A stretch of 64,000 nucleotides of DNA from Chishuiella changwenlii (GTDB lineage: Bacteria > Bacteroidota > Bacteroidia > Flavobacteriales > Weeksellaceae): positions 241,185-305,184 of the forward strand of contig NZ_FRBH01000007.1 in assembly GCF_900142565.1 (NCBI RefSeq). Reading direction: 5' to 3'. Numbering within the stretch: the stretch's first letter is position 1; each line of letters begins with the position of its first letter. The notes below the pieces were generated by a model. That model was given only the letters and a program-made list of their open reading frames with translations, had not been told where the DNA came from and did not search any database. A program made the position numbers and the translations under genes. Positions 7,781-15,990 of the stretch are shown here, one piece after another.

Positions 7781-8518
7781 TTACAACTCTATGTTGCAAA
7801 GAAAGTTTATTTTATCTTGATGTTGAATTCTAAATAGAATTCCATTCTTATTCTTTTGTTGATGAATTTCTATTTCGTCAAAAAGATTTAATTCCTTTAG
7901 AAAATTCATTTCGATAGCTTTTATTTGATGATTAAGCAAAACTTCTGGCTCAATTGTATCTAAACACCATTCTAAATATTTTGTATTGTTCACATGATTT
8001 ACAATGTCTAAATCAGAAAACTTTACTTTATAATTTGTTTTTAAATCTGCTTCGAAGTCTTTTTCTAAAATTGAAATTTCTTGTTTAGTTGGTTTTCTAT
8101 CAGGAAAACGTTCAATATGAGATGAGTCAATTTGTAAAATATCTGGACGCCTTTTATTCGTATTAAAAACAGCCCATAAACTTGTCGCATTTACTAATTT
8201 CTTACCGTTTTTGAGAATAGAAAAATCTCGAATTGATTTTGCACCTTTTAAAATTTCAATCCAAGTTTCAACTTCAACAATATCATTCCAAAAAGGTAAT
8301 TCATCAATTTCTATTCTAATCCTATTCATTACCCAAGACTGATTGTCTTTTTGTAAATCTTCAAAACCTAATCCACCTTTTGTAGCGTGTTCGGAAGCTG
8401 TTAACTGAAATAAATTAGCTAATTGAGTTAATTTTAATTGAGCTGTAGGATCACATTGAGAAAAAAAGATTTCCCATTTTTTAGTGTGAATTGATTTAAA
8501 GTTTTCAGAAATAGGCAT
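7781..8518 (-). CDS. Acyl-[acyl-carrier-protein] thioesterase (FatA/FatB-like)
   Basis: A 245-residue double-hotdog thioesterase that releases free fatty acids from acyl-ACP. The first hotdog (about 5-130) contains SWVMNRIRIEIDELPFWND. The second (about 150-240) contains YKVKFSDLDIVNHVNNTKY, the conserved D-x-N-x-H-V-N-N motif region of plant-type FatA/B and bacterial homologues. It begins 12 bases after ribH on the same strand, so it is the second gene of a ribH operon. There is no clear functional link between the two. The chain-length preference cannot be predicted. Confidence 0.88.
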   Translation of the reverse strand: MPISENFKSIHTKKWEIFFSQCDPTAQLKLTQLANLFQLTASEHATKGGLGFEDLQKDNQSWVMNRIRIEIDELPFWNDIVEVETWIEILKGAKSIRDFSILKNGKKLVNATSLWAVFNTNKRRPDILQIDSSHIERFPDRKPTKQEISILEKDFEADLKTNYKVKFSDLDIVNHVNNTKYLEWCLDTIEPEVLLNHQIKAIEMNFLKELNLFDEIEIHQQKNKNGILFRIQHQDKINFLCNIEL

Positions 8519-8530
8519 TAAAAAGAATTT

Positions 8531-9049
8531 TTAAACAAATTTTCCTGTTGATAATTTATTTAATTGTCTTCTTAAATCTACCATCATTACAGCAGCAACA
8601 CCAGCTTCTACACCTTTATTTCCGTGTTTTCCTCCAGAGCGATCTATTGATTGTTGCTCGTTTTCATCCGTTAAAACACAAAAGATAATTGGAATATCAT
8701 GTTTAATGTTTAAGTCTTTAATTCCTTGTGTAACACCTTCGCAAACATAATCAAAATGAGCTGTAGCTCCTCTAATCACACAACCAACAACAATTATTCC
8801 GTCTAAATCTGGTTGAGTTTTAGCTATTTTATCTGCTCCATAAATTAATTCGAAACTTCCAGGAACATGAAATAAAGAAACATCTTCCGGATTAGCACCC
8901 AAGTCGATTAATGTGTCTTTTGCTCCATCTCTTAAATTAAATGTGATGTGATTGTTCCATTCAGATGTAACAATTGCGAATTTTGATCCAGCTACATTAG
9001 GTAACTCAGACTTATTGTATTGTGATAAATTTTTATTTTCTGTTGCCAT
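8531..9049 (-). CDS. ribH: 6,7-dimethyl-8-ribityllumazine synthase
   Basis: Catalyses the penultimate step of riboflavin synthesis, condensing 5-amino-6-ribitylaminouracil with dihydroxybutanone phosphate. Family motifs are present: VPGSFELIYG, VVGCVIRGATAHFDYV (with the catalytic His) and GNKGVEAG. The start is ATG 9049 (172 residues). An upstream in-frame TTG at 9070 falls inside the -7 element TAAATTTG and is rejected. The other rib genes are not in the window. A thioesterase gene follows 12 bases downstream. Confidence 0.97.
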   Translation of the reverse strand: MATENKNLSQYNKSELPNVAGSKFAIVTSEWNNHITFNLRDGAKDTLIDLGANPEDVSLFHVPGSFELIYGADKIAKTQPDLDGIIVVGCVIRGATAHFDYVCEGVTQGIKDLNIKHDIPIIFCVLTDENEQQSIDRSGGKHGNKGVEAGVAAVMMVDLRRQLNKLSTGKFV

Positions 9050-9067
9050 TTTTTTAAAATTGAATAA

Positions 9068-9075
9068 CAAATTTA
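9068..9075 (-). promoter_or_regulatory. -7 promoter element of ribH (TAAATTTG)
   Basis: Exact TAnnTTTG on the minus strand, 18 bases before ATG 9049. Confidence 0.6.
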
Positions 9076-9112
9076 CAAAAATGATTTAGTAAAATCTTTG
9101 ATATGAATCAAT

Positions 9113-9143
9113 AAAAAAAAGTCGAACAATTGTTCGACTTTTA
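9113..9143 (-). terminator. Terminator of the TPR gene
   Basis: Perfect palindrome AAAAGTCGAACAA and its complement, followed on the minus strand by a T-run. Confidence 0.85.
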
Positions 9144-9162
9144 ATTATTTATTTTAATCTAA

Positions 9163-9870
9163 TTACTTTGCAGTTTCAGAAGCATATTTTAAACGCTCGA
9201 TGAATTTTGCATTTTCACCGTTATTAGCATTTGGATATTTATCTTCTAAAGCTTGGAAATATTTTAATGCATCAGCATTTTTTCCTAATTCCATTGCGAT
9301 TTGTCCTGCTTTTGTGTAGTAAGTAGATTGTAAAGTTTCTACTTCTGTTGCTTCAGCTGCTTTTACATAGTAAGGCAACCCTTCTTCTAATTTATTAGAT
9401 GCAACTAATGCATTTCCTAGCATTCCATATTTTTGAGCTAACATTACATTATCATCAGTCTTAAAATCTTCTAGTAATTTTACAGCAGAAGCATAATCTC
9501 CTAATTTATAATATGAGCTAGCAGCTTTGAAACGAGCTAAGTTTCCTGCGTCAGTATTTCCATATTCGTCAACAATTTGTTGCAATCCTTGAAAACTTCC
9601 AGCACTACCATTAAGTGCTACGTTAATAGAATCTTGATCAAAAAGACGTTCTGCTTGTACCATTTCTTTAAAAGCATCTTCAGATTTAGGTTCTACAACT
9701 AACTTTAAGTAAGCAAAATAACCTAAAACAACTACAATAATTAATCCTAAACCAATACCAATTGCTTTAGCATATTTTTCAACAAAAAATTCTACGTTGA
9801 AAGCTGTTTTATCTAATTTTTCCACGAATTGCTCTGTAGCAAATTCTTCTTTTTTATTATTTTTCGCCAT
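9163..9870 (-). CDS. TPR-repeat membrane protein (YfgM-like)
   Basis: A 235-residue protein with a cytoplasmic N-terminal stretch, one transmembrane helix (about residues 37-55, IGIGLGLIIVVVLGYFAYL) and a periplasmic tetratricopeptide region (about 70-230). TPR-like helices include ARFKAASSYYKLGDYASAVK and ADALKYFQALEDKYP. The layout matches the YfgM ancillary SecYEG/periplasmic chaperone family. That role is an inference by architecture. It ends at a strong terminator and is 74 bases downstream of the outer-membrane barrel gene. Confidence 0.75.
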   Translation of the reverse strand: MAKNNKKEEFATEQFVEKLDKTAFNVEFFVEKYAKAIGIGLGLIIVVVLGYFAYLKLVVEPKSEDAFKEMVQAERLFDQDSINVALNGSAGSFQGLQQIVDEYGNTDAGNLARFKAASSYYKLGDYASAVKLLEDFKTDDNVMLAQKYGMLGNALVASNKLEEGLPYYVKAAEATEVETLQSTYYTKAGQIAMELGKNADALKYFQALEDKYPNANNGENAKFIERLKYASETAK

Positions 9871-9944
9871 TTTAATGTTTTACGAGGTTGCAAAAATACA
9901 ATTTGGAACAAATATATCCAATAAATTTATTTACAAACAACCTT

Positions 9945-10568
9945 TTAGAATAAATATGCCACTGTTAGGTTTAACATTTGTGGTCTATTTTGTGTATTAA
10001 ATTCTCTATTATTACCATTTACAATCTCAGTTCCTAGTTTTCCTAAACCAAATTCATAGCGTAAATCGAACAATAATTTAGAAACTTCTACACCAGCACC
10101 AATTTGCATTCCTACGTTAAATTCGTCTTGCTTTGCTGCTGTAAATTCTTTTACAGAAATTTTATCGTCGAAATAGTAAGAGAATACTGGTCCTGCTTGA
10201 ACGTTAGCTATACCTAAAAATCTTTTTCCAACATTTACAGGAACATCAATACGTTTCTTAGTAACAGAAAATCTTGTATTTACGTCATTAGATGTTGCAT
10301 CAGCTGGAACATCATAATCATTTTTAAATTGAGTATATAATAACTCAGGTTGAATATAGATACCCGCTAAAGATATTCTAGATAATACCCCAGCTTGAAA
10401 TCCAGCAGACGCTTTTCCGTCTCTTTTAAAAATATCTCCTGCGTCTCTCCAAACTTCACCTTTGTCTGTATTGAATACCGCACCACCTTTAATACCAAAA
10501 TTAATATTTTGAGCTGAAGCAAAATTTGCTGCTAATCCGACAATTGCCGTTAAAATTACTTTTTTCAT
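9945..10568 (-). CDS. Outer-membrane beta-barrel protein (PorT/OmpA-barrel-like)
   Basis: A 207-residue protein with a Sec signal peptide cleaved after FASA/QN. It contains alternating-hydrophobic strands typical of an eight-stranded barrel: NINFGIKGGAVF, AGFQAGVLSRISLAGIYIQP, VGMQIGAGVEVSKLLFDLRY and a final LNLTVAYLF ending in Phe. It resembles the outer-membrane beta-barrel domain common in Bacteroidota; the role is unknown. It starts 19 bases after mlaF on the same strand, so it may be an outer-membrane partner of that lipid transporter, or merely co-transcribed. Confidence 0.8.
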   Translation of the reverse strand: MKKVILTAIVGLAANFASAQNINFGIKGGAVFNTDKGEVWRDAGDIFKRDGKASAGFQAGVLSRISLAGIYIQPELLYTQFKNDYDVPADATSNDVNTRFSVTKKRIDVPVNVGKRFLGIANVQAGPVFSYYFDDKISVKEFTAAKQDEFNVGMQIGAGVEVSKLLFDLRYEFGLGKLGTEIVNGNNREFNTQNRPQMLNLTVAYLF

Positions 10569-10587
10569 TTTTTAAATTTTTATTGAT

Positions 10588-11358
10588 TTATTCTTTTTCT
10601 TTCAATAAAGCTTCTCTCAATTTTTTGAATAGGTTTGATGAGTAAACAAAATCAATCACATTTGGATTGTCAGCAACCAAAATTTCATCCTTAGTTCCTT
10701 CCCATTCTAAAAATCCATTTTTTAAGAAAACAATATGATCTCCAATTTCCATAACCGAGTTCATATCGTGTGTATTAACAACTGTAGTGGTATTATATTC
10801 TTTGGTGATGTCGTAAATTAACTGATCAATTACCAAGGCTGTTTTAGGATCTAATCCAGAATTTGGTTCATCTGCAAACAGATACTTTGGGTTATTTACG
10901 ATAGCACGAGCAATTGCAACACGTTTTTGCATTCCTCCAGAAATTTCTGATGGATATTTCTTTAACGCTGTTTTTGCAATTTCAACACGATCTAAAACCT
11001 CACGAGCTCTTTTTTCTGCATCTGCATTAGACATCGTAGAAAACATATCCAAAGGGAATTTTACATTTTCTACAATATTCATAGTGTCATACAAAGCAGA
11101 ACCTTGAAATACAACACCAATTTCTGAACGTAAACGTTGTTTTTCAGCATAATCAAACTCAATCATATTATCTCCTTCATACAAGATTTTCCCTGATGTA
11201 GGTGTTAATAAACCAATTAAGTTTTTTAGAAAAACGGTTTTACCAGATCCACTTTGTCCAATAATTAAGCTAACATTTCCTTTTTCAAATGTTACAGAAA
11301 AACCTTTTAAAACTTCTACAGCATCAAATGATTTTCTTATTTCTTTTACTTCGATCAT
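10588..11358 (-). CDS. mlaF: ABC transporter ATP-binding protein, MlaF-like
   Basis: ATPase of a lipid-asymmetry/MCE-type ABC transporter. Walker A is GQSGSGKT, the signature SGGMQKR, Walker B YLFADEPNSGLD and the switch His in VVNTHDMNSV. The start is ATG 11358 (256 residues), whose first base is the last base of the mlaE stop (TAATG), giving tight translational coupling. The longer frame starting at 11418 would run inside mlaE and is rejected. The product should dimerise under MlaE at the inner membrane. No mlaD (MCE protein) follows. Confidence 0.93.
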   Translation of the reverse strand: MIEVKEIRKSFDAVEVLKGFSVTFEKGNVSLIIGQSGSGKTVFLKNLIGLLTPTSGKILYEGDNMIEFDYAEKQRLRSEIGVVFQGSALYDTMNIVENVKFPLDMFSTMSNADAEKRAREVLDRVEIAKTALKKYPSEISGGMQKRVAIARAIVNNPKYLFADEPNSGLDPKTALVIDQLIYDITKEYNTTTVVNTHDMNSVMEIGDHIVFLKNGFLEWEGTKDEILVADNPNVIDFVYSSNLFKKLREALLKEKE

Positions 11359-12104
11359 TAACTTAAAATTGTTTGTGTTAATATTAAATTGATCACAATA
11401 ATTGTTACAGATGTCCAAACTACGGCTGTTGTTGCAGAACGACCAACTTCTAATGATCCTCCTTTTACTTTATAACCATAGTATGCAGGTATTGTTGCAA
11501 TAACAAACGCGAATACCATTGTTTTTACAAATGTGTAAACAAATAGCTTAGTAGCCATATTCATTTGTAAACCAGTAATAAAATCTGCTGCCGACCATAA
11601 ATTTGAAAAAACGCCAATATAATAACCTCCTAAAAGTCCAAACCCAATAGAAACCATAACTAATAATGGGTTGAAAAATACACAAGCTATAATTTTTGGA
11701 AGAATCAAAAAGTTTGCCGAATTGATTCCCATTACATCAAGTGCATCAATTTGTTCTGTTACTCTCATTGTTCCAATACTCGATGCAATGTAAGAACCTA
11801 CTTTACCTACAAGTATAAGCGACATAATTGTTGGAGCAAATTCTAAAACTAAAACAACTTTAGTAGCATAACCAATATAGGCATCAGGAACTGGAATTGC
11901 AGCACCTTGAAAGTTTTGAGCCATCTGTATTGCTACAACAGCTCCCATGAATGTTGAAATAAAAGTTACTATTCCTAATGAATTAACTCCTAAATCATAT
12001 ATTTCCCTAATAGTCAATTTCCAGAAAACACCTATTTTTTGCGGTTTACTGAATACTTTAGCCATAAGCATAAAGTACGACCCTAAATTTTCAATCAGTT
12101 TCAT
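11358..12104 (-). CDS. mlaE: MlaE family lipid ABC transporter permease
   Basis: A 248-residue inner-membrane permease with about five or six membrane segments. Conserved family sequence includes FISTFMGAVVAIQMAQNF and GTMRVTEQIDALDVMGI (the EQ-x-DAL motif between helices). It partners MlaF in moving phospholipid between inner and outer membranes. The start ATG lies 5 bases downstream of a -7 element TAATTTTG (12117-12110), so its mRNA is probably leaderless. Its promoter is back to back with that of the sprT-like gene. Confidence 0.94.
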   Translation of the reverse strand: MKLIENLGSYFMLMAKVFSKPQKIGVFWKLTIREIYDLGVNSLGIVTFISTFMGAVVAIQMAQNFQGAAIPVPDAYIGYATKVVLVLEFAPTIMSLILVGKVGSYIASSIGTMRVTEQIDALDVMGINSANFLILPKIIACVFFNPLLVMVSIGFGLLGGYYIGVFSNLWSAADFITGLQMNMATKLFVYTFVKTMVFAFVIATIPAYYGYKVKGGSLEVGRSATTAVVWTSVTIIVINLILTQTILS

Positions 12105-12109
12105 TACGA

Positions 12110-12117
12110 CAAAATTA
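12110..12117 (-). promoter_or_regulatory. -7 promoter element of mlaE (TAATTTTG)
   Basis: Exact TAnnTTTG on the minus strand, 5 bases before the mlaE ATG at 12104. Confidence 0.65.
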
Positions 12118-12144
12118 ATATTTTTATTGGAAAGGGTTTTTATT

Positions 12145-12152
12145 TATCTTGC
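12145..12152 (+). promoter_or_regulatory. -7-like element of the sprT-like gene (TATCTTGC)
   Basis: TATCTTGC sits 5 bases before the proposed GTG start at 12158. It also covers the alternative TTG at 12149, arguing against that start. Confidence 0.45.
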
Positions 12153-12157
12153 ACAAT

Positions 12158-12766
12158 GTGAATTTAGAACATTTAATTTCTTATCTGCCCACTAATGGCG
12201 ACTTATTTGTAAAAAAATGGTTAGAAAATCATTATGTTTTATTACGAATAACAAGAAGACGCGAAACAAAATTGGGAGATTATCGAAAATTGATGGAAAA
12301 TGACCGTCATCAAATTACTGTAAATGGAGATTTAAACCCATTTGCTTTTTTCTTTGTCTTTACACATGAAGTGGCTCATCTTAAAACATTTGTTCAGTTT
12401 GATTCCAGAACGATTAATCCACATGGAAAAGAATGGAAAACAATTTTTGGAAGCCTTCTTTTAGATTCTCTTCATATATACCCAGATCATTTAAAACCGT
12501 ATATTCTTCATCATGCAAGACATCCAAAAGCTAGTTTGGGCGCAGATATTAATATATCGAAATTTGTGATTAATGATTTAAAGCCAAATCAGTCGTATTT
12601 AGAAGATTTAGATTTTGGCACACTATTTTCTATAGGAAATAGAGTTTTTAAAAAAGAAAACAAACAAAAATTAAGATACCTTTGTTTGGAGTTGAAAAGC
12701 AAGAAAAAATACTTGATTAACGCAACAACAACAGTAAACAAACTACAAGAAAATAACCATGAATGA
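12158..12766 (+). CDS. SprT-like zinc metalloprotease-fold protein
   Basis: About 202 residues with a central metzincin-like active site: FTHEVAHLKTF (HExxH) and, about 20 residues later, NPHGKEWK supplying a third His and a conserved Trp. This is the SprT-like arrangement. SprT/Spartan relatives degrade DNA-crosslinked proteins in eukaryotes; the bacterial role is not established. The start is taken as GTG 12158. TTG 12149 would overlap the promoter element, and the ATG at 12156 is out of frame. The 3' end overlaps manC by 8 bases (ATGAATGA), so the two are co-translated. Confidence 0.82.
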   Translation: MNLEHLISYLPTNGDLFVKKWLENHYVLLRITRRRETKLGDYRKLMENDRHQITVNGDLNPFAFFFVFTHEVAHLKTFVQFDSRTINPHGKEWKTIFGSLLLDSLHIYPDHLKPYILHHARHPKASLGADINISKFVINDLKPNQSYLEDLDFGTLFSIGNRVFKKENKQKLRYLCLELKSKKKYLINATTTVNKLQENNHE

Positions 12767-13853
12767 TCAAGATAACTATGCTGTTATTTTAGCAAGTGGA
12801 ACCGGAGCGCGCTTATGGCCTTTAAGCACAATGAAAAAGCCTAAACAATTTCACGATTTATTAGGAATCGGTAAAACATTTGTTCAATTAACTTATGAAA
12901 GATTAAAAAAAATTGTTCCTAAAGAGAACATTTTTATTGTTACAATTTCAGATTATGAAGAAATTGTTTTGGAGCAATTACCAGAGTTTAATCCGACTAA
13001 TTTTATTATAGAGCCAAGATTAATGAATACTGCTGCGTGTAATTTATTAGCAGCAATGACAATTCAACAAATTAATGCAAACGCTAAGTTGATTATTTGT
13101 CCATCGGATCACTTCATTTTTAATGAGGAAGAATTTGTAGATAAAGTAGATTTAGCTTTTCGTAATTCTGACGAAGATAAACTTACCTTATTAGGTGTAG
13201 CACCAACAAGACCAGATGTAACGTATAGTTATATACAGTTTATAGAAAGTACAAATCCAGTAAAAAAAGTAAAATCATATGTTGATAAACCAGATTTTGA
13301 ATTTGCAGAATCGTTTATTACAAGTGGAGAATTTATTTGGAATACCGAAATTTTAATTTGGTCTACTGATAGTATCTTAAAAGCTTATCAAGAATTTTTA
13401 CCATCAATGTACGAAACATTGAAGAGCTATTTTGATTTAGATAAGAGTTTACAAAACATAAAGACGCTAAAACCTATTTATACAACATTAGATGTTACGA
13501 CTATAAATAAAGGTATTTTAGAGAAAGCTGATAATGTTTATGTAATTCCTTCTACTTTTGGTTGGAGTGATATTGGAACTTGGTCTATTATCAATGAAAA
13601 ATATAAATATGTAGGAGAGGGGCAAGATGAAAATGAGAATACATTATTATGTAAACATTTTTCTGGTTATAATACCAAAAATAATTTCATCTACTCTACA
13701 CAAGATAAAGCAATTGTTGTTGAAGGACTAGAAAATTATGTCGTAATTAATTCTGAAAACGGACTATTAATTTGTCCTAGAAGTAATGTGCAGACAATTA
13801 AAACATATGTTCGTGATCTGAAGCTACAGAAGAACGGAGAAAACTATTGTTAA
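12759..13853 (+). CDS. manC: Mannose-1-phosphate guanylyltransferase
   Basis: Makes GDP-mannose from mannose-1-P and GTP for surface polysaccharide and glycoprotein synthesis. The nucleotide-binding signature GTGARLWPLS is at residues 14-23. The following K-x-PKQF, the IEPRLMNTA and CPSDHFIF motifs and FIWNTEI complete the pyrophosphorylase domain. At 364 residues it carries only the pyrophosphorylase plus left-handed beta-helix part. The C-terminal isomerase cupin of bifunctional ManC/AlgA proteins is missing; a stand-alone cupin of that type is encoded at 180-530. It overlaps the sprT-like gene by 8 bases and ends at a terminator. Confidence 0.93.
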   Translation: MNDQDNYAVILASGTGARLWPLSTMKKPKQFHDLLGIGKTFVQLTYERLKKIVPKENIFIVTISDYEEIVLEQLPEFNPTNFIIEPRLMNTAACNLLAAMTIQQINANAKLIICPSDHFIFNEEEFVDKVDLAFRNSDEDKLTLLGVAPTRPDVTYSYIQFIESTNPVKKVKSYVDKPDFEFAESFITSGEFIWNTEILIWSTDSILKAYQEFLPSMYETLKSYFDLDKSLQNIKTLKPIYTTLDVTTINKGILEKADNVYVIPSTFGWSDIGTWSIINEKYKYVGEGQDENENTLLCKHFSGYNTKNNFIYSTQDKAIVVEGLENYVVINSENGLLICPRSNVQTIKTYVRDLKLQKNGENYC

Positions 13854-13854
13854 T

Positions 13855-13888
13855 AAAAAAAGCTACTTAATTTTAAGTAGCTTTTTTT
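13855..13888. terminator. Terminator between manC and the convergent coiled-coil gene
   Basis: Stem AAAAAAGCTACTTAA with its complement around TT, flanked by A- and T-runs, so it works in both directions. Confidence 0.85.
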
Positions 13889-13889
13889 A

Positions 13890-14864
13890 TTATTTTAAAG
13901 TGATCGTGTTTTGACCAACCTTGTAACCATTTTGATAAATGTCTATTTTATATTCTCCTTTAGGGAATTCATAATCCACCCAGTCAAATTTTACTCTTGC
14001 ACCAGACATATTATTGTAGTTAACATTAACACGGTCAGAATATCTAATGGCTGAACCAGAACGTAATGTAATGTCTCCGGAATGAGCTCCTACAAATTTA
14101 CCCACTTCACCGTTTGGTTTATAAACCGTAACATAAAGTTCTTTGTTTTCAGAGGTTGCATTTAAGTTTTTATCTAAATCAAATGTAACACGAACCTTGT
14201 CTATTCTTCTCGCTCTATTTGTCTCAACTTCTCGTCCACTAGATTTTACTACTAAACCTTTTATTGAATAATTAGAAATAGATAAAGTCGAATTCGTTTC
14301 TTTAATTAAATTATTTTTATTTTCTTTTTCTTGATTAAGATCAGATTCTACCGTTTTTTTCTGATCAGATAAATTCGAATTCTCAGAAGCTAAAGCTGTA
14401 TTCTTATTTGTTAATTTTAAATTTTCATCTTTTAATCTAACAATTTCTTCTTTGAAAACTTTTATATCTGCTTGTAGAGATGCGATTAAACGTTTTGCAC
14501 GTTGTAATTCATCACTCGTTATTCCTTCTTTATTAAGAATAGATTGAATTTCTTTTTGCTTCTCTAAAATCATACGATCTTGGTAACCCAAAGAAGAGTC
14601 TCTTTTTACAACTCTAGTTTTTGCATCATCAAAATCAGCTCTAACAATTCTTAATTCTTGTTTTAAGATTTCTCTCGATCTTTCCAGATCATTAATATTA
14701 CCTTGCATTTCTACAGAATTTTTAGAATTAGCTTCTTCTGTATAAACAATATAGAAAACGGCTAGAAGTAAACATACTGCTAGTGTCGCAATAATAATAT
14801 TTTTAATAAAATCTTTTTTATGTTTAGAGTTATTGGTAGGTTCTAAATTTTTATAATCAGTCAT
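13890..14864 (-). CDS. Membrane-anchored coiled-coil protein of unknown function
   Basis: I do not recognise a named family. The 324-residue protein has a short charged N-terminus, one transmembrane helix (about residues 22-42), and a long heptad-rich coiled coil (about 55-195: LERSREILKQEL, RLIASLQADIKVFKEEIVRL). A C-terminal beta-rich domain follows (about 200-324), including KVRVTFDLDKNLNA and FPKGEYKIDIYQNG. The topology suggests a periplasmic rod ending in an Ig-like or C2-like domain, perhaps an envelope-spanning or assembly protein. It appears to be a single-gene unit ending at the bidirectional terminator. Confidence 0.8.
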   Translation of the reverse strand: MTDYKNLEPTNNSKHKKDFIKNIIIATLAVCLLLAVFYIVYTEEANSKNSVEMQGNINDLERSREILKQELRIVRADFDDAKTRVVKRDSSLGYQDRMILEKQKEIQSILNKEGITSDELQRAKRLIASLQADIKVFKEEIVRLKDENLKLTNKNTALASENSNLSDQKKTVESDLNQEKENKNNLIKETNSTLSISNYSIKGLVVKSSGREVETNRARRIDKVRVTFDLDKNLNATSENKELYVTVYKPNGEVGKFVGAHSGDITLRSGSAIRYSDRVNVNYNNMSGARVKFDWVDYEFPKGEYKIDIYQNGYKVGQNTITLK

Positions 14865-14978
14865 TTTATTTAATTACAACAAGGTATTTAACTTATCAAA
14901 AATCAAACCAATGTTACATGGTTTGATTTTAATTTTGGTTTAAATATTTGAAGTAAAAATAAATAAGTAAATAAAATT

Positions 14979-15911
14979 TTATTGTTCGTCTTTTTTAGTG
15001 TTATCAGAAATCTCGTTGATCTTATCTTCAGCTTTTTGCTCAATTTCGCTAGCTTTTTCTTTAATCTCATCTTTCTTTTGCTCTAGATAGTCTTTCGCAT
15101 CAGAAACATTTTCTACAACTTTCTCTTTTGCTTCTTCGAATTTGTTTTCAGCTTTCTCTTTTAATTCTTCAGCTTTTACTTCAGCGTCTTGTTTTTTATC
15201 TTGAACAATATCTTTTGCATCTTCAAACTTGTCTTCCGCTTTTTCTTTTAATTCTTCTGCTTTTACTTCAGCATCTTGCTTTTTGTCTTGAATGAAGTCT
15301 TTTGCGTCCTCAATTTTATCTTCAGCTTTTTCTTTCAGTTCATCTTTTTTCTCTTCGAAATCTTGTTTTTTATCTTGAACGAACTCTTTTGCATCTTCAA
15401 ATTTTTCTTCCGCTTTATTTTTAAGCTCTTCTGCCTTTACTTCTGCCTCAGTTTTCTTTTCTTCGAAAAATTCTTTTGCTCCAGCAACCTTTTCATCAAA
15501 TTCAGAACTTGTTTTACTTGTTTCTTTTTCTGCAAAATCTTTTACTTCTTCAAATTTTTCCTCAGCTTTTTCTTTTAGCTCTTCTGCTTTTATTTCGCTA
15601 TCTTTTTTCTTTTCTTCAATAAAATCTTTTGCTTCAGCAACTTTTTCTTTAACAGCATCGTTTGTTTTCTCTGCTTTCTTTTCTGCAAAATCTTTAATTT
15701 CTTCAAATTTTTCTCCTGCTTTTTCTTTTAAGTCTTCAGAAGCTTCTTTTAAATTGTTAATAGCATTCTTTGTGAAGTCTGAAACATCATCGGCAACTTC
15801 TGAACCTGTTTTCTTAATTGAAGCAGAAATATTATCAAATTTCTCTTCAGCTGTTTCCATTGCGTTTTCTGTTTTTCCAAAAAGTCGATTAAAAAAATCT
15901 TTAAGTCCCAT
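14979..15911 (-). CDS. Lys/Glu-rich repetitive amphipathic-helix protein (LEA/apolipoprotein-like)
   Basis: A 310-residue protein almost entirely of charged amphipathic helix, lacking signal peptide and membrane segment. After an N-terminal MGLKDFFNRLFGKTE it consists of helical repeats. Four tandem 29-residue units occupy residues 152-267 (units of the type KKQDAEVKAEEL...AKDFVQD). Two longer, related units lie earlier. The pattern resembles late-embryogenesis-abundant and YtxH/apolipoprotein-like proteins linked to desiccation or membrane protection, but homology is uncertain because low-complexity sequence converges easily. It starts about 80 bases from the divergent GDPD gene. Confidence 0.75.
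   Translation of the reverse strand: MGLKDFFNRLFGKTENAMETAEEKFDNISASIKKTGSEVADDVSDFTKNAINNLKEASEDLKEKAGEKFEEIKDFAEKKAEKTNDAVKEKVAEAKDFIEEKKKDSEIKAEELKEKAEEKFEEVKDFAEKETSKTSSEFDEKVAGAKEFFEEKKTEAEVKAEELKNKAEEKFEDAKEFVQDKKQDFEEKKDELKEKAEDKIEDAKDFIQDKKQDAEVKAEELKEKAEDKFEDAKDIVQDKKQDAEVKAEELKEKAENKFEEAKEKVVENVSDAKDYLEQKKDEIKEKASEIEQKAEDKINEISDNTKKDEQ
15111..15458 (-). repeat. Four tandem 87-bp coding repeats
   Basis: Residues 152-267 of the Lys/Glu-rich protein form four consecutive 29-residue units. They differ at a few positions and are visible at DNA level as 87-bp direct repeats. Confidence 0.8.
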
Positions 15912-15990
15912 AATAAATTATTTTTGTTGTTTATTTTCGATTTAAATTTACAGCGTCAAACATTTTAACGTTTAAAATTGGTTTTAGATT

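Noticed and set aside
9050..9070. TTG start giving a longer RibH
   Set aside because: The TTG lies inside the -7 element TAAATTTG, and the extra residues are not family-like.
15276..15578. Phe-rich open frame on the plus strand opposite the Lys/Glu-rich gene
   Set aside because: Mirror of a Lys/Glu-rich low-complexity gene (AAA/GAA codons read as TTT/TTC). There is no start context.
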